From positions 1-58,922 of the forward strand of contig CALCJM010000009.1 in NCBI GenBank assembly GCA_937967505.1: a DNA stretch of 58,922 nucleotides. Direction: 5' to 3'. Positions 26,894-37,376 of the stretch are shown here, piece by piece. The stretch comes from an uncultured Pirellulaceae bacterium. GTDB lineage: Bacteria; Planctomycetota; Planctomycetia; Pirellulales; Pirellulaceae. The notes beneath the pieces are model-generated. The model saw only the letters and a list, made by a program, of their open reading frames with translations, had not been told where the DNA came from and searched no databases. The number at the start of each line of letters is the position of its first letter. Positions within the stretch are counted from its first letter, which is position 1. The position numbers and the translations under genes were made by a program.

Positions 26894-27086
26894 CATTGGA
26901 GCGCTTACGGGACAGTGGAAAGGCCTTCGTTGAACACTGGCGCGTCTGATTACCATTGCCGGCATTGGAGAGACACTGGTAGCACGGCAAGGCAATCTCA
27001 AGCGTGAATTTGGCCTGCTGAAGATGAGCGGACGGGGCTACAATGTTGGTTTGATTTTTTGTTGACATTTATCACCAAAGATTTCC

Positions 27087-28613
27087 ATGCCCTTCAAACT
27101 CCTCGTTTTCGTCTGCACGATTGCCAGTTGGGTTTTAGTCGAACCTGTTGCACTGGCGCAATACGGACAGGTGAAACCCTGCCCCGAGGCGCTCAAACCG
27201 GGTTTTGATTCGATCACCCGGGGCCAGTCGCGCGCGTGGCTGTCAAAGTTAGCGGGGCCCGAGTTTGCCGGTCGAGGTACCGGCCAACCGGGGTACCTCA
27301 AGGCCGCCCGTTTTGTCGCCGATAACCTAGCCGAGATGGGGTTCCAGCCCGTTGCCCAACCTCAATTCCGTCCGGCAAACAATAGCCGCGTTTTGGCTGA
27401 TGCGCAGTCCTTCCTGCACTACTTGCCACTGCAACAGCGGTCTGCGATCGTGGAGCACTGTAGCATCACGGCACCAGGCAAACTGACGATCCCGGCAAAA
27501 GACAACATCGGGTTCGACAGTTACTCCAACAGCGCCCGAGTCGATGGGCGGTTGATCGCGGTCAATTGCCCGCGTGGCAAGTTTCGGTTTCCGCAAGGCA
27601 CTGATTTGCGCGGTAGCATCGTATTTTATCAGTGCGACGAAGATGATTTTAAATATGCCCAACGCAAGATGGAGCAGTACCGGGCGCTGGCTGCATTTCG
27701 AATCATTGACCATGCTCCGGTTTCCATCGGCCAAATTCTGACCGACCGTTCCCGCAAAGATCCGGTAAAGGGCTCTATTCTCAAACCTGCCGCTGAAGCC
27801 ATGCTGAAACGGCTGGGATTTGTCTTGCCCGCCAGAATCGACCAAGCAAAATTTGCGGGCGTTATCTACACCAATACCAATGTCACCATCAGCAACCCGA
27901 CCCGTCTGCTACAGGTCTCTGTACCCAATGTCGTCGCGTTCTTCCCCGGCAAGGATCAGTCCCTACAGCACGAGTTTGTCGTTCTGGGAGCCCACTTGGA
28001 TCACTTGGGCGTTGGCAGTGGCACAACATTCTACGGAGCTGACGACAATGGATCGGGATCAACGGCTGTTTTGAACATCGCCAAAGCACTCGCCACCAAC
28101 CCGGTGAAACCTGATCGCAGCGTGCTGTTGACGTGGTTTGCGGCGGAAGAACACGGCCTGTTGGGGTCTGAGTACTACTGCAATCATCCTCTGCTCTCGC
28201 ATGCCAACATGGCCTGCATGTTGAATATTGACATGGTTGGCCGCAATGAATCATCGCGCAAAGAAACGGCGGCTGAAAACGAAGGCGCGATTCACTTGGT
28301 CGGCAGCCAAAAAGGCGGCAATGCGTTACATACCGCCATCATCAAGGCAAACGAACACATTGGATTTCGGTTTGAATACGACGAAGAATCCGTATTCAAA
28401 CGCAGTGACCAGTACAACTTTTTTCGGCACGGCGTCGAGGTTGCATTTCTGTTTGGCGGATTTCATCCCGACTACCATGAAGACTCGGACTCCATCGACA
28501 AAATCAATTTTAAAAAAATTGTCTCGGCGTCCCGGTTGTACTATCTGGCAACCTTTGAAGCGGCGGCCCACGGGCGGTTTCCTGCCGTGATGGCCGACCC
28601 CTTTCCCAACTAA
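27087..28613 (+). CDS. Secreted M28-family zinc aminopeptidase
   Basis: Predicted exported metallopeptidase. The 508-residue product has a signal peptide (about 1-25, ending ALAQ), an N-terminal prodomain-like region, and an M28 catalytic domain with the co-catalytic zinc ligands in GAHLDHLG (His, Asp-His), GADDNGSGSTAV (Asp), FAAEEHGLLGS (Glu-Glu), NIDMVGR (Asp) and a late HEDSD (His). All the usual metal residues are present, so it should be active. The substrate is unknown. It is followed 74 nt later by the ABC-F gene, perhaps in one transcript. Confidence 0.93.
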   Translation: MPFKLLVFVCTIASWVLVEPVALAQYGQVKPCPEALKPGFDSITRGQSRAWLSKLAGPEFAGRGTGQPGYLKAARFVADNLAEMGFQPVAQPQFRPANNSRVLADAQSFLHYLPLQQRSAIVEHCSITAPGKLTIPAKDNIGFDSYSNSARVDGRLIAVNCPRGKFRFPQGTDLRGSIVFYQCDEDDFKYAQRKMEQYRALAAFRIIDHAPVSIGQILTDRSRKDPVKGSILKPAAEAMLKRLGFVLPARIDQAKFAGVIYTNTNVTISNPTRLLQVSVPNVVAFFPGKDQSLQHEFVVLGAHLDHLGVGSGTTFYGADDNGSGSTAVLNIAKALATNPVKPDRSVLLTWFAAEEHGLLGSEYYCNHPLLSHANMACMLNIDMVGRNESSRKETAAENEGAIHLVGSQKGGNALHTAIIKANEHIGFRFEYDEESVFKRSDQYNFFRHGVEVAFLFGGFHPDYHEDSDSIDKINFKKIVSASRLYYLATFEAAAHGRFPAVMADPFPN

Positions 28614-28687
28614 CCGTGTTACCGCGTCGCTTCTATCGGACATCGTTCAACACATCACTTCAATCGCAAGATTTTCAAATCACTTTC

Positions 28688-30478
28688 ATGGCTGTACTTT
28701 TACAAATCAGAAATGCTCACAAGAGCTACGGAGATCAAATCCTGCTTGATGGTGCCGAGGCGACCATCACGGATGACAAAAAGGTTGGTTTTATTGGTCG
28801 CAATGGGGCGGGCAAATCGACGTTGCTACGGGTCCTGCTGGGCGACGAAGAACTGGATCTGGGGGAGGTCATTCGCCATCCGCGATTGAAGATCGGCTAC
28901 CTCCGCCAGCATGACCCGTTCCAACCCGGCGAATCGGCGATGGACTTTTTGATGCGCGACAGCGATCAGCCCGACTGGAAGTGCGGCGAAGTCGCGGGGC
29001 AGTTTGAAATCAAAGGGGACTTTTTACACGGACCGGTCGCGGCATTGTCAGGCGGTTGGCAGACACGCGTGAAACTGTCCGGGCTGTTGCTGAACGAACC
29101 TAATTTGTTGCTGTTGGATGAACCGACCAACTTTCTGGATTTGCGTACTCAACTGCTGTTGGAGAACTTCCTTCGTTCATTTCGTAGTGCATGTCTGATT
29201 GTGTCTCACGACCGCGCGTTTCTGTCGGCTACGTGCAGCGAAACGCTGGATCTGACCCGGGGAAAGCTGACCATGTATCCCGGCAAGATCGGCCCGTTTC
29301 TGGAGTATCAGGAGCAACGCAAGGAACACGACATGCGCGCCAACGCGGCAGTCGTCGCCAAACAGAAGCAACTGGAACGTTTCATCAACAAGAATCGGGC
29401 TAACGCCAATACCGCCAGCCAGGCACGATCAAAAAAGAAGCAGCTGGAACGGCTTCAGACAACAGAAATTGCGTCGAACGAACCAACCGCTGTGATCATC
29501 GCGCCGGCGGTCGAACCTCGCCAAGGGGCGGCCGCGCGGTGCGTCGATCTGGCGATTGGGTATCCGGATCTGGTGGTGGCAAAAGGCATCAATCTGGAAA
29601 TCGAACATGGAGAACGTACCGCCATCGTTGGCGACAACGGGCAGGGCAAGACAACTCTGTTGCGTACGCTGGTGGGATCGCTGGACGAAAAAGCAGGCCA
29701 TGTGCGATGGGGGCACCATTGCAAGATTGGTGTTTACGCCCAACACGTCTATACGACACTGGATGAAAACGACACCGTCTTGGAATACCTCGAATACAAA
29801 GCCATTCCCGGCACTACCAATCAGCAAATCCTTGCCGTGGCGGGATCGCTGCTGTTTCGCGATGCACACATTCACAAAAAGATCAAAGTGCTCTCGGGCG
29901 GTGAACGCGCGCGACTGTGCATGGCAGGAATTTTACTTGGTGACTATAACATTCTGGTGCTGGATGAACCCGGTAACCACTTGGATGTCGAAACTGTCGA
30001 GGCGCTCGCTGAAGCCCTGTTAAAATTCAAAGGCACAGTTATCTTCACCAGCCACGATCGTCATTTTATGAAACGTATCGCCAGCGCAGTGATCGAAGTG
30101 CGCGATGGATGTGCCAAAAACTACATCGGCAACTACGATGCCTATCTCTATTCGGTCAGTCACGAGATCGATGAGGGCTATCGCAGCCGCAACTCGGACA
30201 GCGTTGCTAAATCGCGCCGTGACGGGGAGAAAAGCAGTGGCAAGGCGATAAAATCCGGCAACAGTCCCGACGCCCGGCCCGATCGAAAAGTTCAAAAACA
30301 GATCAAGGCCGCCGAAAGAAAGATCAAACGCCTGGAAGAAGAGAAAAAGGTGTACAACGAACAGATGCTTGCCTGCCACGATCCCGCAGAAGCGATGGAG
30401 CTGCATAAAAAAATCGAAGCCATTTCTGCGGAAATTACAGCCTCGGAAGATCTGTGGCTGGAATTGACCGAAGATTAG
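28688..30478 (+). CDS. ABC-F ATPase, Uup-like
   Basis: Cytoplasmic duplicated ATPase of the ribosome-associated ABC-F family; no membrane domain. The 596-residue product has two nucleotide-binding domains: Walker A GRNGAGKST and GDNGQGKTT, signatures LSGGW and LSGGER, and Walker B LLLLDEPTN and ILVLDEPGN. The linker between them is basic and helical (KQKQLERFINKNRANA), and a C-terminal coiled coil (about 540-596) is as in Uup. It may help ribosome or DNA repair processes (family knowledge). ATG 28688 is chosen since the conserved start AVLLQIRNAHKSYGD follows. Confidence 0.93.
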   Translation: MAVLLQIRNAHKSYGDQILLDGAEATITDDKKVGFIGRNGAGKSTLLRVLLGDEELDLGEVIRHPRLKIGYLRQHDPFQPGESAMDFLMRDSDQPDWKCGEVAGQFEIKGDFLHGPVAALSGGWQTRVKLSGLLLNEPNLLLLDEPTNFLDLRTQLLLENFLRSFRSACLIVSHDRAFLSATCSETLDLTRGKLTMYPGKIGPFLEYQEQRKEHDMRANAAVVAKQKQLERFINKNRANANTASQARSKKKQLERLQTTEIASNEPTAVIIAPAVEPRQGAAARCVDLAIGYPDLVVAKGINLEIEHGERTAIVGDNGQGKTTLLRTLVGSLDEKAGHVRWGHHCKIGVYAQHVYTTLDENDTVLEYLEYKAIPGTTNQQILAVAGSLLFRDAHIHKKIKVLSGGERARLCMAGILLGDYNILVLDEPGNHLDVETVEALAEALLKFKGTVIFTSHDRHFMKRIASAVIEVRDGCAKNYIGNYDAYLYSVSHEIDEGYRSRNSDSVAKSRRDGEKSSGKAIKSGNSPDARPDRKVQKQIKAAERKIKRLEEEKKVYNEQMLACHDPAEAMELHKKIEAISAEITASEDLWLELTED

Positions 30479-30619
30479 GATACTGTCGGTCTTTCCGTCG
30501 GTTAGGTGTTACAAATCCTTTCGGTCGGCGCACCAATCGTGGCACTGTCTCCACTCCGACACTGCCTATACACCGGATACGATCCTCACAACAACACAAT
30601 CCTCTGCCACCCAATACCG

Positions 30620-31126
30620 ATGGACACTCAATTTATTCTGAATCTGATCAGCCGCTGGTTGCACGTGATCCCCGCCATTTTGATGGTGGGCGGCACCCTG
30701 TTCCTGCGACTGACCTTGGTTACGGCCAGCGCTGAAGGCTCCATTGACGCCCCGGTACGGGAGGCAATTCGCAAGAGCTGGGTTAAATGGATCGGGATCT
30801 GCACTTTGCTTCTCCTTGTATCGGGACTTTATAATGCAGGCGTAAAAGCAATGACGCTGCACCTGTCCGCGGCATATAACTGCCTCCTATTGGTCAAAAT
30901 ATTACTGGCCCTAGGAGTATTCTGGCTCACTGCGCGGCTCTCTGGCAGAAGTGAAAAAGCGGTTCAGATGCGTCTGCATGAGAAGCACTGGACCAACATT
31001 TTGTGCGTGATGATGTTGGCAATTGTGATGATCGCTGGCTGGATGAAAACAGCATCAGGAGGATTCGCTCTGAAAGACCAACCGGACGCCGAGCGTCCTC
31101 CGATCAAATTGGTCGAGGAAAAATAA
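30620..31126 (+). CDS. Four-helix integral membrane protein
   Basis: Function unknown. The 168-residue protein has four hydrophobic helices. Helix 1 holds His in RWLHVIPAILMVGG and a following LFLRL, which recalls CopD-like or cytochrome-type membrane proteins that bind heme or copper (inference). A charged cytoplasmic loop with KSWVKW follows helix 1. The C-terminus is polar. ATG 30620 begins the first helix region; the longer open frame is not convincing. It lies between the ABC-F and sulfatase genes on the same strand, 57 nt before the latter. Confidence 0.7.
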   Translation: MDTQFILNLISRWLHVIPAILMVGGTLFLRLTLVTASAEGSIDAPVREAIRKSWVKWIGICTLLLLVSGLYNAGVKAMTLHLSAAYNCLLLVKILLALGVFWLTARLSGRSEKAVQMRLHEKHWTNILCVMMLAIVMIAGWMKTASGGFALKDQPDAERPPIKLVEEK

Positions 31127-31183
31127 TCCATTGGTCCAATGGTCCTCGCGACAAATGGCACCTTCCAACCAAGAAAATTTGCG

Positions 31184-32737
31184 ATGGTCACTATTAAAAC
31201 CTTATCCAGATACTTCGCTGCGACCTGTGTTCTATCCGGGATCGTTATTTCTGTCGCGTTGGCCGACCAGCCGGATAAAATGGAACGCCCCAATATTGTT
31301 TTGATCATGGCCGACGACCTTGGCTTGGGTGATGTCAGTCATCACGTCCGGACCCGGCAAAACAAAGAACCCGTTTTCGAAACGCCTGCAATCGACGCAT
31401 TGGCCAGAGAAAGTCTCTGGTTCACAGACGGCCACTCGGCAACCGCCCTGTGTTCGCCCACGCGCTATTGCGTGATGAGCGGAAACAATAATTATCGATC
31501 CAATGCCGCCTGGGGTGTGTGGGGAACATTTCGGGAAACAGCGTTTGTAAAAGGAGAAGTGACCTTGGGCACTGTAGTTAAAGATGCGGGCTATACAACG
31601 GGTTTCATTGGCAAATGGCACTTGGGCGGTGACTTTCGCGACTTAAAAACCGGTGGCATTTATCGTTCAAACGAACGCGGCCGGGATGTTTCTGCGGAAT
31701 TGGACCTGTCGAAGTGCATCGGCAACGGGCCCGGCGACTGGGGATTCGATTATGACTTCACATTGCCGTGCGGGATTCAGGGCCCCGTCTACACTGCCTA
31801 TGAAAACGACAACTGGTACCCCATGCGTAGTGATTCTAGGATCGTATTTCTAAACCAGGCCAATGCGATCCACCCCAAAGATCTGACATCCAAAGGGGAA
31901 GGAATGGGTGATTCGGCGTGGGACGCACGCAAAATTGGCAAGTTGATTTCGGCCAAGGCCGTCGATTTCATTGACCAAAACGCAAAAAAGGACATGCCAT
32001 TTTTTCTTTATTACTGCTCGCCCATGTGCCACGTGCCGCACTGCCCACCGGATGAATTCGACGGCAAGAAAATCAAGGGTTCAACACCCTCGCAACACTT
32101 GGACATGATTGTCGATCTGGATCAACAGGTCCGGCGAATCGTGAACGCATTGAAAGCCAATGGCCAATACGAAAACACGCTGATTGTTTTCACCTCCGAC
32201 AACGGTGGCCTACAGGTCAACAAGAACACCAAAGCATCCGGTCACGACGTTGCCGGTGGTTTTGCTGGCAGTAAAAACTCACCACTGGAAGGCGGCCATC
32301 GAACGCCTTTCTTTGCCGTCTGGAAAAATCACATCCTGCCGGGGGTGACGAACGAACCGGCACTCAACCAGGACATGGTCGCCACTTTTGCCGCACTCGT
32401 CGGGACCCAGATTCCCGAAGATCAGGCTCAGGACTCCAATAACCTGCTGCCGTTACTGACAGGCAAGGGGGAATTCCGGCAGCGTAATTTTATCGTGCAA
32501 CAGGCAGGTTCCAGAAAAGAAGTCCTCTATCGCAGTTGGCCTTGGAAATTAATTATGCAGAGCGATCACAAGTTGTCAAAATTTGAGCCGATCGCACTTT
32601 ATAACCTACAGGACAATCCGCAAGAGAAACGCAAAGGTGACTTGCTGGACGACGCCAGCCAACAGGAACGCATCAAGGCCATGCAGCGCGAATACGTTGA
32701 GATTTTTCGATCGCGCAGAAGAACGGTTCCCCGATAA
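31184..32737 (+). CDS. Secreted type I sulfatase
   Basis: Hydrolyses sulfate esters, probably of algal polysaccharides. The 517-residue protein has a signal peptide (about 1-28), metal-binding [14 protein letters not shown] (about 39-52) and the formylglycine site CSPTR (about 97) where Cys is oxidised after translation. A second metal region is TSDNGG, and the GKWHLGG block is present. All hallmarks of the S1 family are intact. Which sulfated sugar it acts on cannot be told. Its stop codon lies at the first bases of a palindromic repeat. Confidence 0.95.
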   Translation: MVTIKTLSRYFAATCVLSGIVISVALADQPDKMERPNIVLIMADDLGLGDVSHHVRTRQNKEPVFETPAIDALARESLWFTDGHSATALCSPTRYCVMSGNNNYRSNAAWGVWGTFRETAFVKGEVTLGTVVKDAGYTTGFIGKWHLGGDFRDLKTGGIYRSNERGRDVSAELDLSKCIGNGPGDWGFDYDFTLPCGIQGPVYTAYENDNWYPMRSDSRIVFLNQANAIHPKDLTSKGEGMGDSAWDARKIGKLISAKAVDFIDQNAKKDMPFFLYYCSPMCHVPHCPPDEFDGKKIKGSTPSQHLDMIVDLDQQVRRIVNALKANGQYENTLIVFTSDNGGLQVNKNTKASGHDVAGGFAGSKNSPLEGGHRTPFFAVWKNHILPGVTNEPALNQDMVATFAALVGTQIPEDQAQDSNNLLPLLTGKGEFRQRNFIVQQAGSRKEVLYRSWPWKLIMQSDHKLSKFEPIALYNLQDNPQEKRKGDLLDDASQQERIKAMQREYVEIFRSRRRTVPR

Positions 32738-32840
32738 GGCGATTGGCAGTTGATAGCTTATCGTTGGCGATGCTGCCAGCTTCGCTCTGACGCTGGCAGC
32801 GTCGCCAACGGATGGTAAATTTCTAACTGCCAGTCGCCTA
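32735..32840 (+). repeat. Nested palindromic repeat, copy 1
   Basis: An outer arm GGCGATTGGCAGTT pairs with AACTGCCAGTCGCC at the far end, and an inner arm CGTTGGCGATGCTGCCAGC pairs with GCTGGCAGCGTCGCCAACG across an 11-nt loop. The element begins at the TAA stop of the sulfatase gene. Two further copies lie at 50451-50565 and 58128-58215. Possible natures are a non-autonomous mobile element (MITE/REP-like) or a conserved RNA structure. Confidence 0.8.
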
Positions 32841-32940
32841 AACGGCTCCTCAGGAAACATTTCGACAAACTGGAGATGGGGTCAACAAATGTATCGCTCA
32901 TCGAGGCCCCCTAGGAGTTGGAGCAAAGACGAATTACCGA

Positions 32941-33240
32941 TCAGTAGCCAAGGCTCTTTTCGATTTCGCGCGCTTTGGGGTCAATACCTGCGGAGGTTCC
33001 GAACCCGGCCTTCCAAAAACGACCCCACTGTTGGCGTAAGGTCGCGGGTTCTTCCCCGGTGGAGTGTGGCCTGTTGGTTCCTGTATTGGAGTTGAAAGAA
33101 GTGTGGCGACTGCCGGAGCCATTTTGAGGAAAAAGTGGTTTTGACCAGTTATTGGTGGCGCAACCAATCGCCCCAACCAGCAACCCAAAACAACACGCCA
33201 GAACGAAGAACCTTAAACACTGTTGCTCAGAACTTGCCAT
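32941..33240 (-). CDS. Small lipoprotein
   Basis: Function unknown. From ATG 33240 the product has 99 residues, with a lipoprotein signal ending VGAIGC (Cys at about 27). The mature part is short, polar and disordered-looking (Ser/Asn/Thr-rich), with a C-terminal helix WGRFWKAGFG and GIDPKAREIEKSLGY. GAGAGG lies 8 nt upstream, supporting this start over a longer reading. It is divergent from nothing close; aroB lies further upstream on the same strand. Confidence 0.7.
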   Translation of the reverse strand: MASSEQQCLRFFVLACCFGLLVGAIGCATNNWSKPLFPQNGSGSRHTSFNSNTGTNRPHSTGEEPATLRQQWGRFWKAGFGTSAGIDPKAREIEKSLGY

Positions 33241-33387
33241 TGTCCAAACCTCTCTCAAGTATGCATCTGCGCTCACCCTGCCGTATCACTCGGGCGACCG
33301 CGGGAGAGTGACAGAATTCGGTCGCGCTGTCCAGAGAGAGTTATCTGTTGAGATGTAACTGATGCATCCGGTGTGGTAGCAGGGGAA

Positions 33388-34488
33388 TCAGCAATTGTGC
33401 AAGCTTTTTTGAATCGCCTCAACGCCCGGAGAATTAACCAATTTCACGTGACCAATACGAGTCGGCAAGATAAACTTTAAAACTCCACCGACTACTTTTT
33501 TGTCGCGCATCATTGCTTCCAGCATGGCTGCATGCTGTTCTTCGGGGCATCGGGTTGGCAGACCAATTGCTTCAAATATTGCAGACTGACGGTCACAAAA
33601 CTCATTTCCAACCATTTCCAAGTCTCTGGCCAGTCTGGCGGCACACACCATCCCGATCGAAATTGCCTCGCCATGCAGATACTCCCCGTACCCAAATACT
33701 GACTCGATCGCATGCCCGTAAGTATGCCCGTAGTTCAAAATCGCTCGTCGACCGGTTGATTCCGTTTCGTCTTCCTGAACAATGGCGGCTTTACATTGGC
33801 AACACCAGGAGATAATTTTTGCCAGCAAATCAAGGTCGCGGGATTTAATGGCATCAACATTGGCCTCGATATACTCAAACAAGTCGATATCCATGATCAG
33901 ACCGTACTTGATTACCTCGGCCATGCCGGCGATGAAGTTTGCCTCGTCCAGCGTATGAAGCACTGCGGGGTCAATCAGCACCTGTTTGGGTTGCCAGAAT
34001 GCTCCAACCATGTTCTTGGAATTTGGCAGGTTAATTCCGACCTTACCGCCAACACTGCTATCCACCTGTGCCAGCAAACTGGTGGGAATCTGCATGAAGC
34101 TCAGCCCACGTGCGTAGGAAGCGGCCACGAAACCCGCCAGGTCACCAACGACACCGCCCCCAAGTGCGATGATGATCGAGTGCCTGTCTGTATGGAAATC
34201 GTCGATCTGTTGCCACAGTCCGTCGCAAACGGAGACACATTTTGATTTCTCGCCTGCCTCTACCGTGATGCTGTCTACGCGTGCTGCAACGGGCTCCAAC
34301 TCTGCAATCAACTTCTCAAGGTAGATTGGACCGACGTTGGTATCGGTCACAACGACAACGTGTCGCTGCGAAAGCAGCTTTGTTGCAACAGCAGCAATCT
34401 GACTTAGCCCGCCCGCCCTGATATTAATAGGATAGGTCCGGTGTCCAAGGCTCACATGGAGATCATGTTTTGCGGTTGCCTGTTTCAA
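33388..34488 (-). CDS. aroB: 3-Dehydroquinate synthase
   Basis: Second step of the shikimate pathway: converts DAHP to 3-dehydroquinate with NAD and a metal. The 366-residue product has GGGVVGDLAGFVAASYARGL (NAD site), PTSLLAQVDSSVGGKVGINL, the metal ligands Glu in GMAEVIKYG and His in NYGHTYGHAIE, and a later HGEAISIGM. The start is a TTG at 34488; no in-frame ATG exists before the conserved domain, and a GTG 12 codons later is the alternative. Single gene. Confidence 0.95.
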   Translation of the reverse strand: MKQATAKHDLHVSLGHRTYPINIRAGGLSQIAAVATKLLSQRHVVVVTDTNVGPIYLEKLIAELEPVAARVDSITVEAGEKSKCVSVCDGLWQQIDDFHTDRHSIIIALGGGVVGDLAGFVAASYARGLSFMQIPTSLLAQVDSSVGGKVGINLPNSKNMVGAFWQPKQVLIDPAVLHTLDEANFIAGMAEVIKYGLIMDIDLFEYIEANVDAIKSRDLDLLAKIISWCCQCKAAIVQEDETESTGRRAILNYGHTYGHAIESVFGYGEYLHGEAISIGMVCAARLARDLEMVGNEFCDRQSAIFEAIGLPTRCPEEQHAAMLEAMMRDKKVVGGVLKFILPTRIGHVKLVNSPGVEAIQKSLHNC

Positions 34489-35210
34489 TTCTCTGCTGCT
34501 TGGTTAGTGAAGGTGAAGTGTATTTGAGGGGGGGCGCCAAGCGCGGCCTCACCGTTGAGTCCAACTTCAAACCCAACTTCTTGTGGATGGATATCTTACC
34601 TAATCAGCTACGATCTGATAGTTCAAAGCAAGTGGACACATGGTTCTTGTCCCCGAAAGCCAATCGCGACTATCCAAACCAATAAAAACCCCGGAAAAAC
34701 CGGATGATTTGTTGGAACCCGAGCTGACTGGCGACCGCAGGTATGCCATGCGTAAAATAAAACCGGAACAATTGAGATAGCACCAATAGAAAACAGCATA
34801 TAGTGGCTCTCAATCTGCGAAATAGGTTTTTGGTTGCCAAATTACGCCATCTACTTTATGCTAAAATTGTACAGGAAAAACATATCGTTTTTTTAGCCCG
34901 CGCTTCCCTACAACCGGTTTAGGCTTGCGTCTCAAATCGAAGAGAGGGCTTGACGGTAATTTCAGTCACCACCAAACGGAATTTTTCCAATTTTTTTTGC
35001 ACCCTTCACGCGGCGCGGGGTGTCGAGCCGAAACCATAAACGGTTACATGGCGTGCCGTTAAAAAAACCGTTCTTTTTCATCAGCGCTGAACGATGTACC
35101 GACAATGAGGACTGGTAATCAGATTAAAATATTGTCTCGCGAACTTGAGTGTCTTTTCAGTTCCCCTGCGCATGATTCACCCGCTATCTCCTTATTTGGA
35201 TGATTAAACT
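34489..35210. other. Long intergenic region upstream of the DUF1559 gene
   Basis: About 720 bases with no credible gene. It is A/T-rich around 34850-35000 with T and A runs and holds the divergent control regions for aroB and the DUF1559 gene. A short hairpin can be drawn near 35038-35073 from CGGTTAC and AACCG pieces, but I give it little weight. No riboswitch or promoter was recognised. Confidence 0.4.
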
Positions 35211-36317
35211 ATGTATCGAAGTAAAACTAAATATGGCTTCACTCTTGTAGAATTGTTGGTGGTTATCGCCATCATCGGAATCTTGATCGGCATGCTGCTG
35301 CCAGCGGTACAAAAAGTACGCGAAGCCGCTCGACGGACGGAATGCCTGAACAATCTCAAGCAGCTTGGTCTGGCCGCGATGAACTTCGAATCAGCCCGAA
35401 TGAAATTCCCCAACTGCGGCGGCAACTTTGATGTCAATGCGCTGGATCCATTTGGAGACGCAGAAGCCTTCGACGGTGTGCAGACGGGAAGCTGGGTCTT
35501 TCAAACTATGCCCTTTTTTGATCAAGCACCGGCTTACAACAAACGCAACTCGATTGGCTATTTCGGAGTCCCCGGACGCCCGGAGGGGTTGATGAGTTTT
35601 AACTATCCGATGATGGCATGCCCTTCGCGTGGCCAACGCATTTGGTCCGGTCCCAATCCGGGGGCGCTGGGTGGACAGCTGAATACGTTTGCCTGCGACT
35701 ACGCCAACGTTGCTGCCCCGACGTTTTACATCATCGACAACGGATTGCTGGGAGGGGCTATTCCCGCAACCTACGGTGGAGTCACTTATGCGGAGGAGGT
35801 CGCGGTTGACCCCAACCTCACCGGCCAAGATGCCGTAGGCGAGCAAAACGACTACTGGGTTGGCGCGGTTACCAAAGGTTTTTCCGTGAATAGTGAGGGG
35901 TTCGTCACCAAGTATCCACGAATCGGTTTTGCAGCAATCTCCGATGGATCATCCAACACTATCCTCTACGCGGAAAAAGCCGCCTACATTAAAAACTACT
36001 CGGCCGATGTTGACGGCGACTGGCTGACCAACGGGTTGGGCGAATCTTTCGGGCAACTTGGTGTAGGAAATTTCGCGACCCACCGCTCCGTCTCGCGCCC
36101 AATCGCCGACGGCAATGAAACGGCTCACGAGGTGCCCGGCAGCGAACCGCCAATTCTGCGAGCCCAGCAACGTCTTGGATCTGCTCACCCCGGCACTTTT
36201 AATGCAGTCCTGACTGACGGATCGGTTCACGGGATTTCAATCGATGCGACATTAAGCGCCTTGTGGTATCTGGTTGATCGGCGCGATGGCGAAATTGTCA
36301 ACGTCAAAGATCTGTAA
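35211..36317 (+). CDS. DUF1559 protein with prepilin-type N-terminus
   Basis: Member of a protein family greatly expanded in planctomycetes (family knowledge), probably a pseudopilin-like extracellular fibre subunit. The 368-residue protein begins [16 protein letters not shown]: a short leader, the prepilin peptidase site before Phe, and the hydrophobic helix to about residue 32, then [30 protein letters not shown], the DUF1559 signature. The C-terminus carries [21 protein letters not shown], the typical end. Would be exported by a type II/IV pilus-like machine; a candidate ATPase gene lies at 54074-55813. A strong terminator follows. Confidence 0.95.
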   Translation: MYRSKTKYGFTLVELLVVIAIIGILIGMLLPAVQKVREAARRTECLNNLKQLGLAAMNFESARMKFPNCGGNFDVNALDPFGDAEAFDGVQTGSWVFQTMPFFDQAPAYNKRNSIGYFGVPGRPEGLMSFNYPMMACPSRGQRIWSGPNPGALGGQLNTFACDYANVAAPTFYIIDNGLLGGAIPATYGGVTYAEEVAVDPNLTGQDAVGEQNDYWVGAVTKGFSVNSEGFVTKYPRIGFAAISDGSSNTILYAEKAAYIKNYSADVDGDWLTNGLGESFGQLGVGNFATHRSVSRPIADGNETAHEVPGSEPPILRAQQRLGSAHPGTFNAVLTDGSVHGISIDATLSALWYLVDRRDGEIVNVKDL

Positions 36318-36344
36318 ACCTGCGTATCATCTGAGTCACCAATC

Positions 36345-36378
36345 AAAAACGCCAGCGGTTTTCCGCTGGCGTTTTTAA
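36345..36378. terminator. Bidirectional intrinsic terminator
   Basis: A perfect stem of AACGCCAGCGG and CCGCTGGCGTT with a TTTT loop, flanked by A and T runs on both sides. It serves the DUF1559 gene on the plus strand and sucD on the minus strand, which converge here. Confidence 0.9.
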
Positions 36379-36429
36379 TCAAGTGTCAGGATTCGGTTTT
36401 TCTCAGAGCCGTGTAGCACTGCACACGTG

Positions 36430-37305
36430 TTACGCGGCGTCGATGGCGCGTTTCATGGCGGTGCCAAGATCTCCCGGGCTTTGTGCTACTTCAATACCGG
36501 CAGCTTCCAAGGCCGTCATCTTTTCAGCCGCGGTCCCCTTGCCACCGCTGATAATCGCCCCCGCATGGCCCATGCGTTTGCCCGGAGGGGCCGTCTTGCC
36601 AGCAATAAAGGCCGCCACGGGTTTGGTAATGTTTTCCTTGACATAGGCCGCTGCTTCTTCTTCTGCAGTGCCACCGATCTCCCCGATCATCATGATCGCT
36701 TCGGTTTCATCGTCGTCCTGAAACATTTGCAGAACATCAATGAAAGAGGTTCCCACAATCGGGTCACCGCCAAGCCCCACGCAGGTCGTTTGACCAAGAC
36801 CGAGACTGGACGTTTGCCAGACCGCTTCATACGTCAACGTGCCGGAACGGCTCATAATACCGACCTTTCCCTTCTGGTGAATGTAGCCTGGCATGATGCC
36901 AATCTTGCATTCCTCAGCGGTGATCACGCCTGGACAGTTGGGGCCAACCAGCACAACCCCGGCCTCTTTGGCCGCACGGTAGACGCGCACCATATCCAAC
37001 ACCGGAATCCCCTCGGTTACAGCGATGATGACAGGAATCCTAGCTGCAATTGATTCCAAAATCGCGTCCGCCGCAAAAGGTGGCGGTACGAAAATCATCG
37101 TCGCGTCAGCACCAGTCTGCGCAACGGCCTCATTGACGGTATCAAAAACCGGCAGTCCCTGAACGGTCTGGCCGCCCTTGCCCGGCGTGACTCCGCCCAC
37201 CATTTTAGTGCCGTATTCCAGACAGCCCTTGGTGTGAAACTCTCCAACACTGCCAGTGATTCCCTGACAGATGACTTTTGTATCCCTGTTGATCAGGATG
37301 CTCAT
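36430..37305 (-). CDS. sucD: Succinate--CoA ligase, alpha subunit
   Basis: Partner of SucC in the TCA cycle; carries the phosphohistidine. From ATG 37305 the product is 291 residues, the usual length, with [15 protein letters not shown], the CoA-binding Rossmann fold ([10 protein letters not shown]), the PGVI block and the active-site His in [14 protein letters not shown] (about residue 248). The open frame upstream of this ATG overlaps sucC in another frame and is not used. Second gene of the sucCD pair, 71 nt after sucC. Confidence 0.97.
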   Translation of the reverse strand: MSILINRDTKVICQGITGSVGEFHTKGCLEYGTKMVGGVTPGKGGQTVQGLPVFDTVNEAVAQTGADATMIFVPPPFAADAILESIAARIPVIIAVTEGIPVLDMVRVYRAAKEAGVVLVGPNCPGVITAEECKIGIMPGYIHQKGKVGIMSRSGTLTYEAVWQTSSLGLGQTTCVGLGGDPIVGTSFIDVLQMFQDDDETEAIMMIGEIGGTAEEEAAAYVKENITKPVAAFIAGKTAPPGKRMGHAGAIISGGKGTAAEKMTALEAAGIEVAQSPGDLGTAMKRAIDAA

Positions 37306-37376
37306 CGTATATTTTCCGTTATTGTGCGAATTGGGTTTGTTTGTATTGGGATGTGACCGACCAGTGACCGGGGAGC

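Noticed and set aside
34690..35200. A/T-rich region, considered as a replication origin or riboswitch
   Set aside because: No DnaA-box cluster and no conserved riboswitch core was seen.
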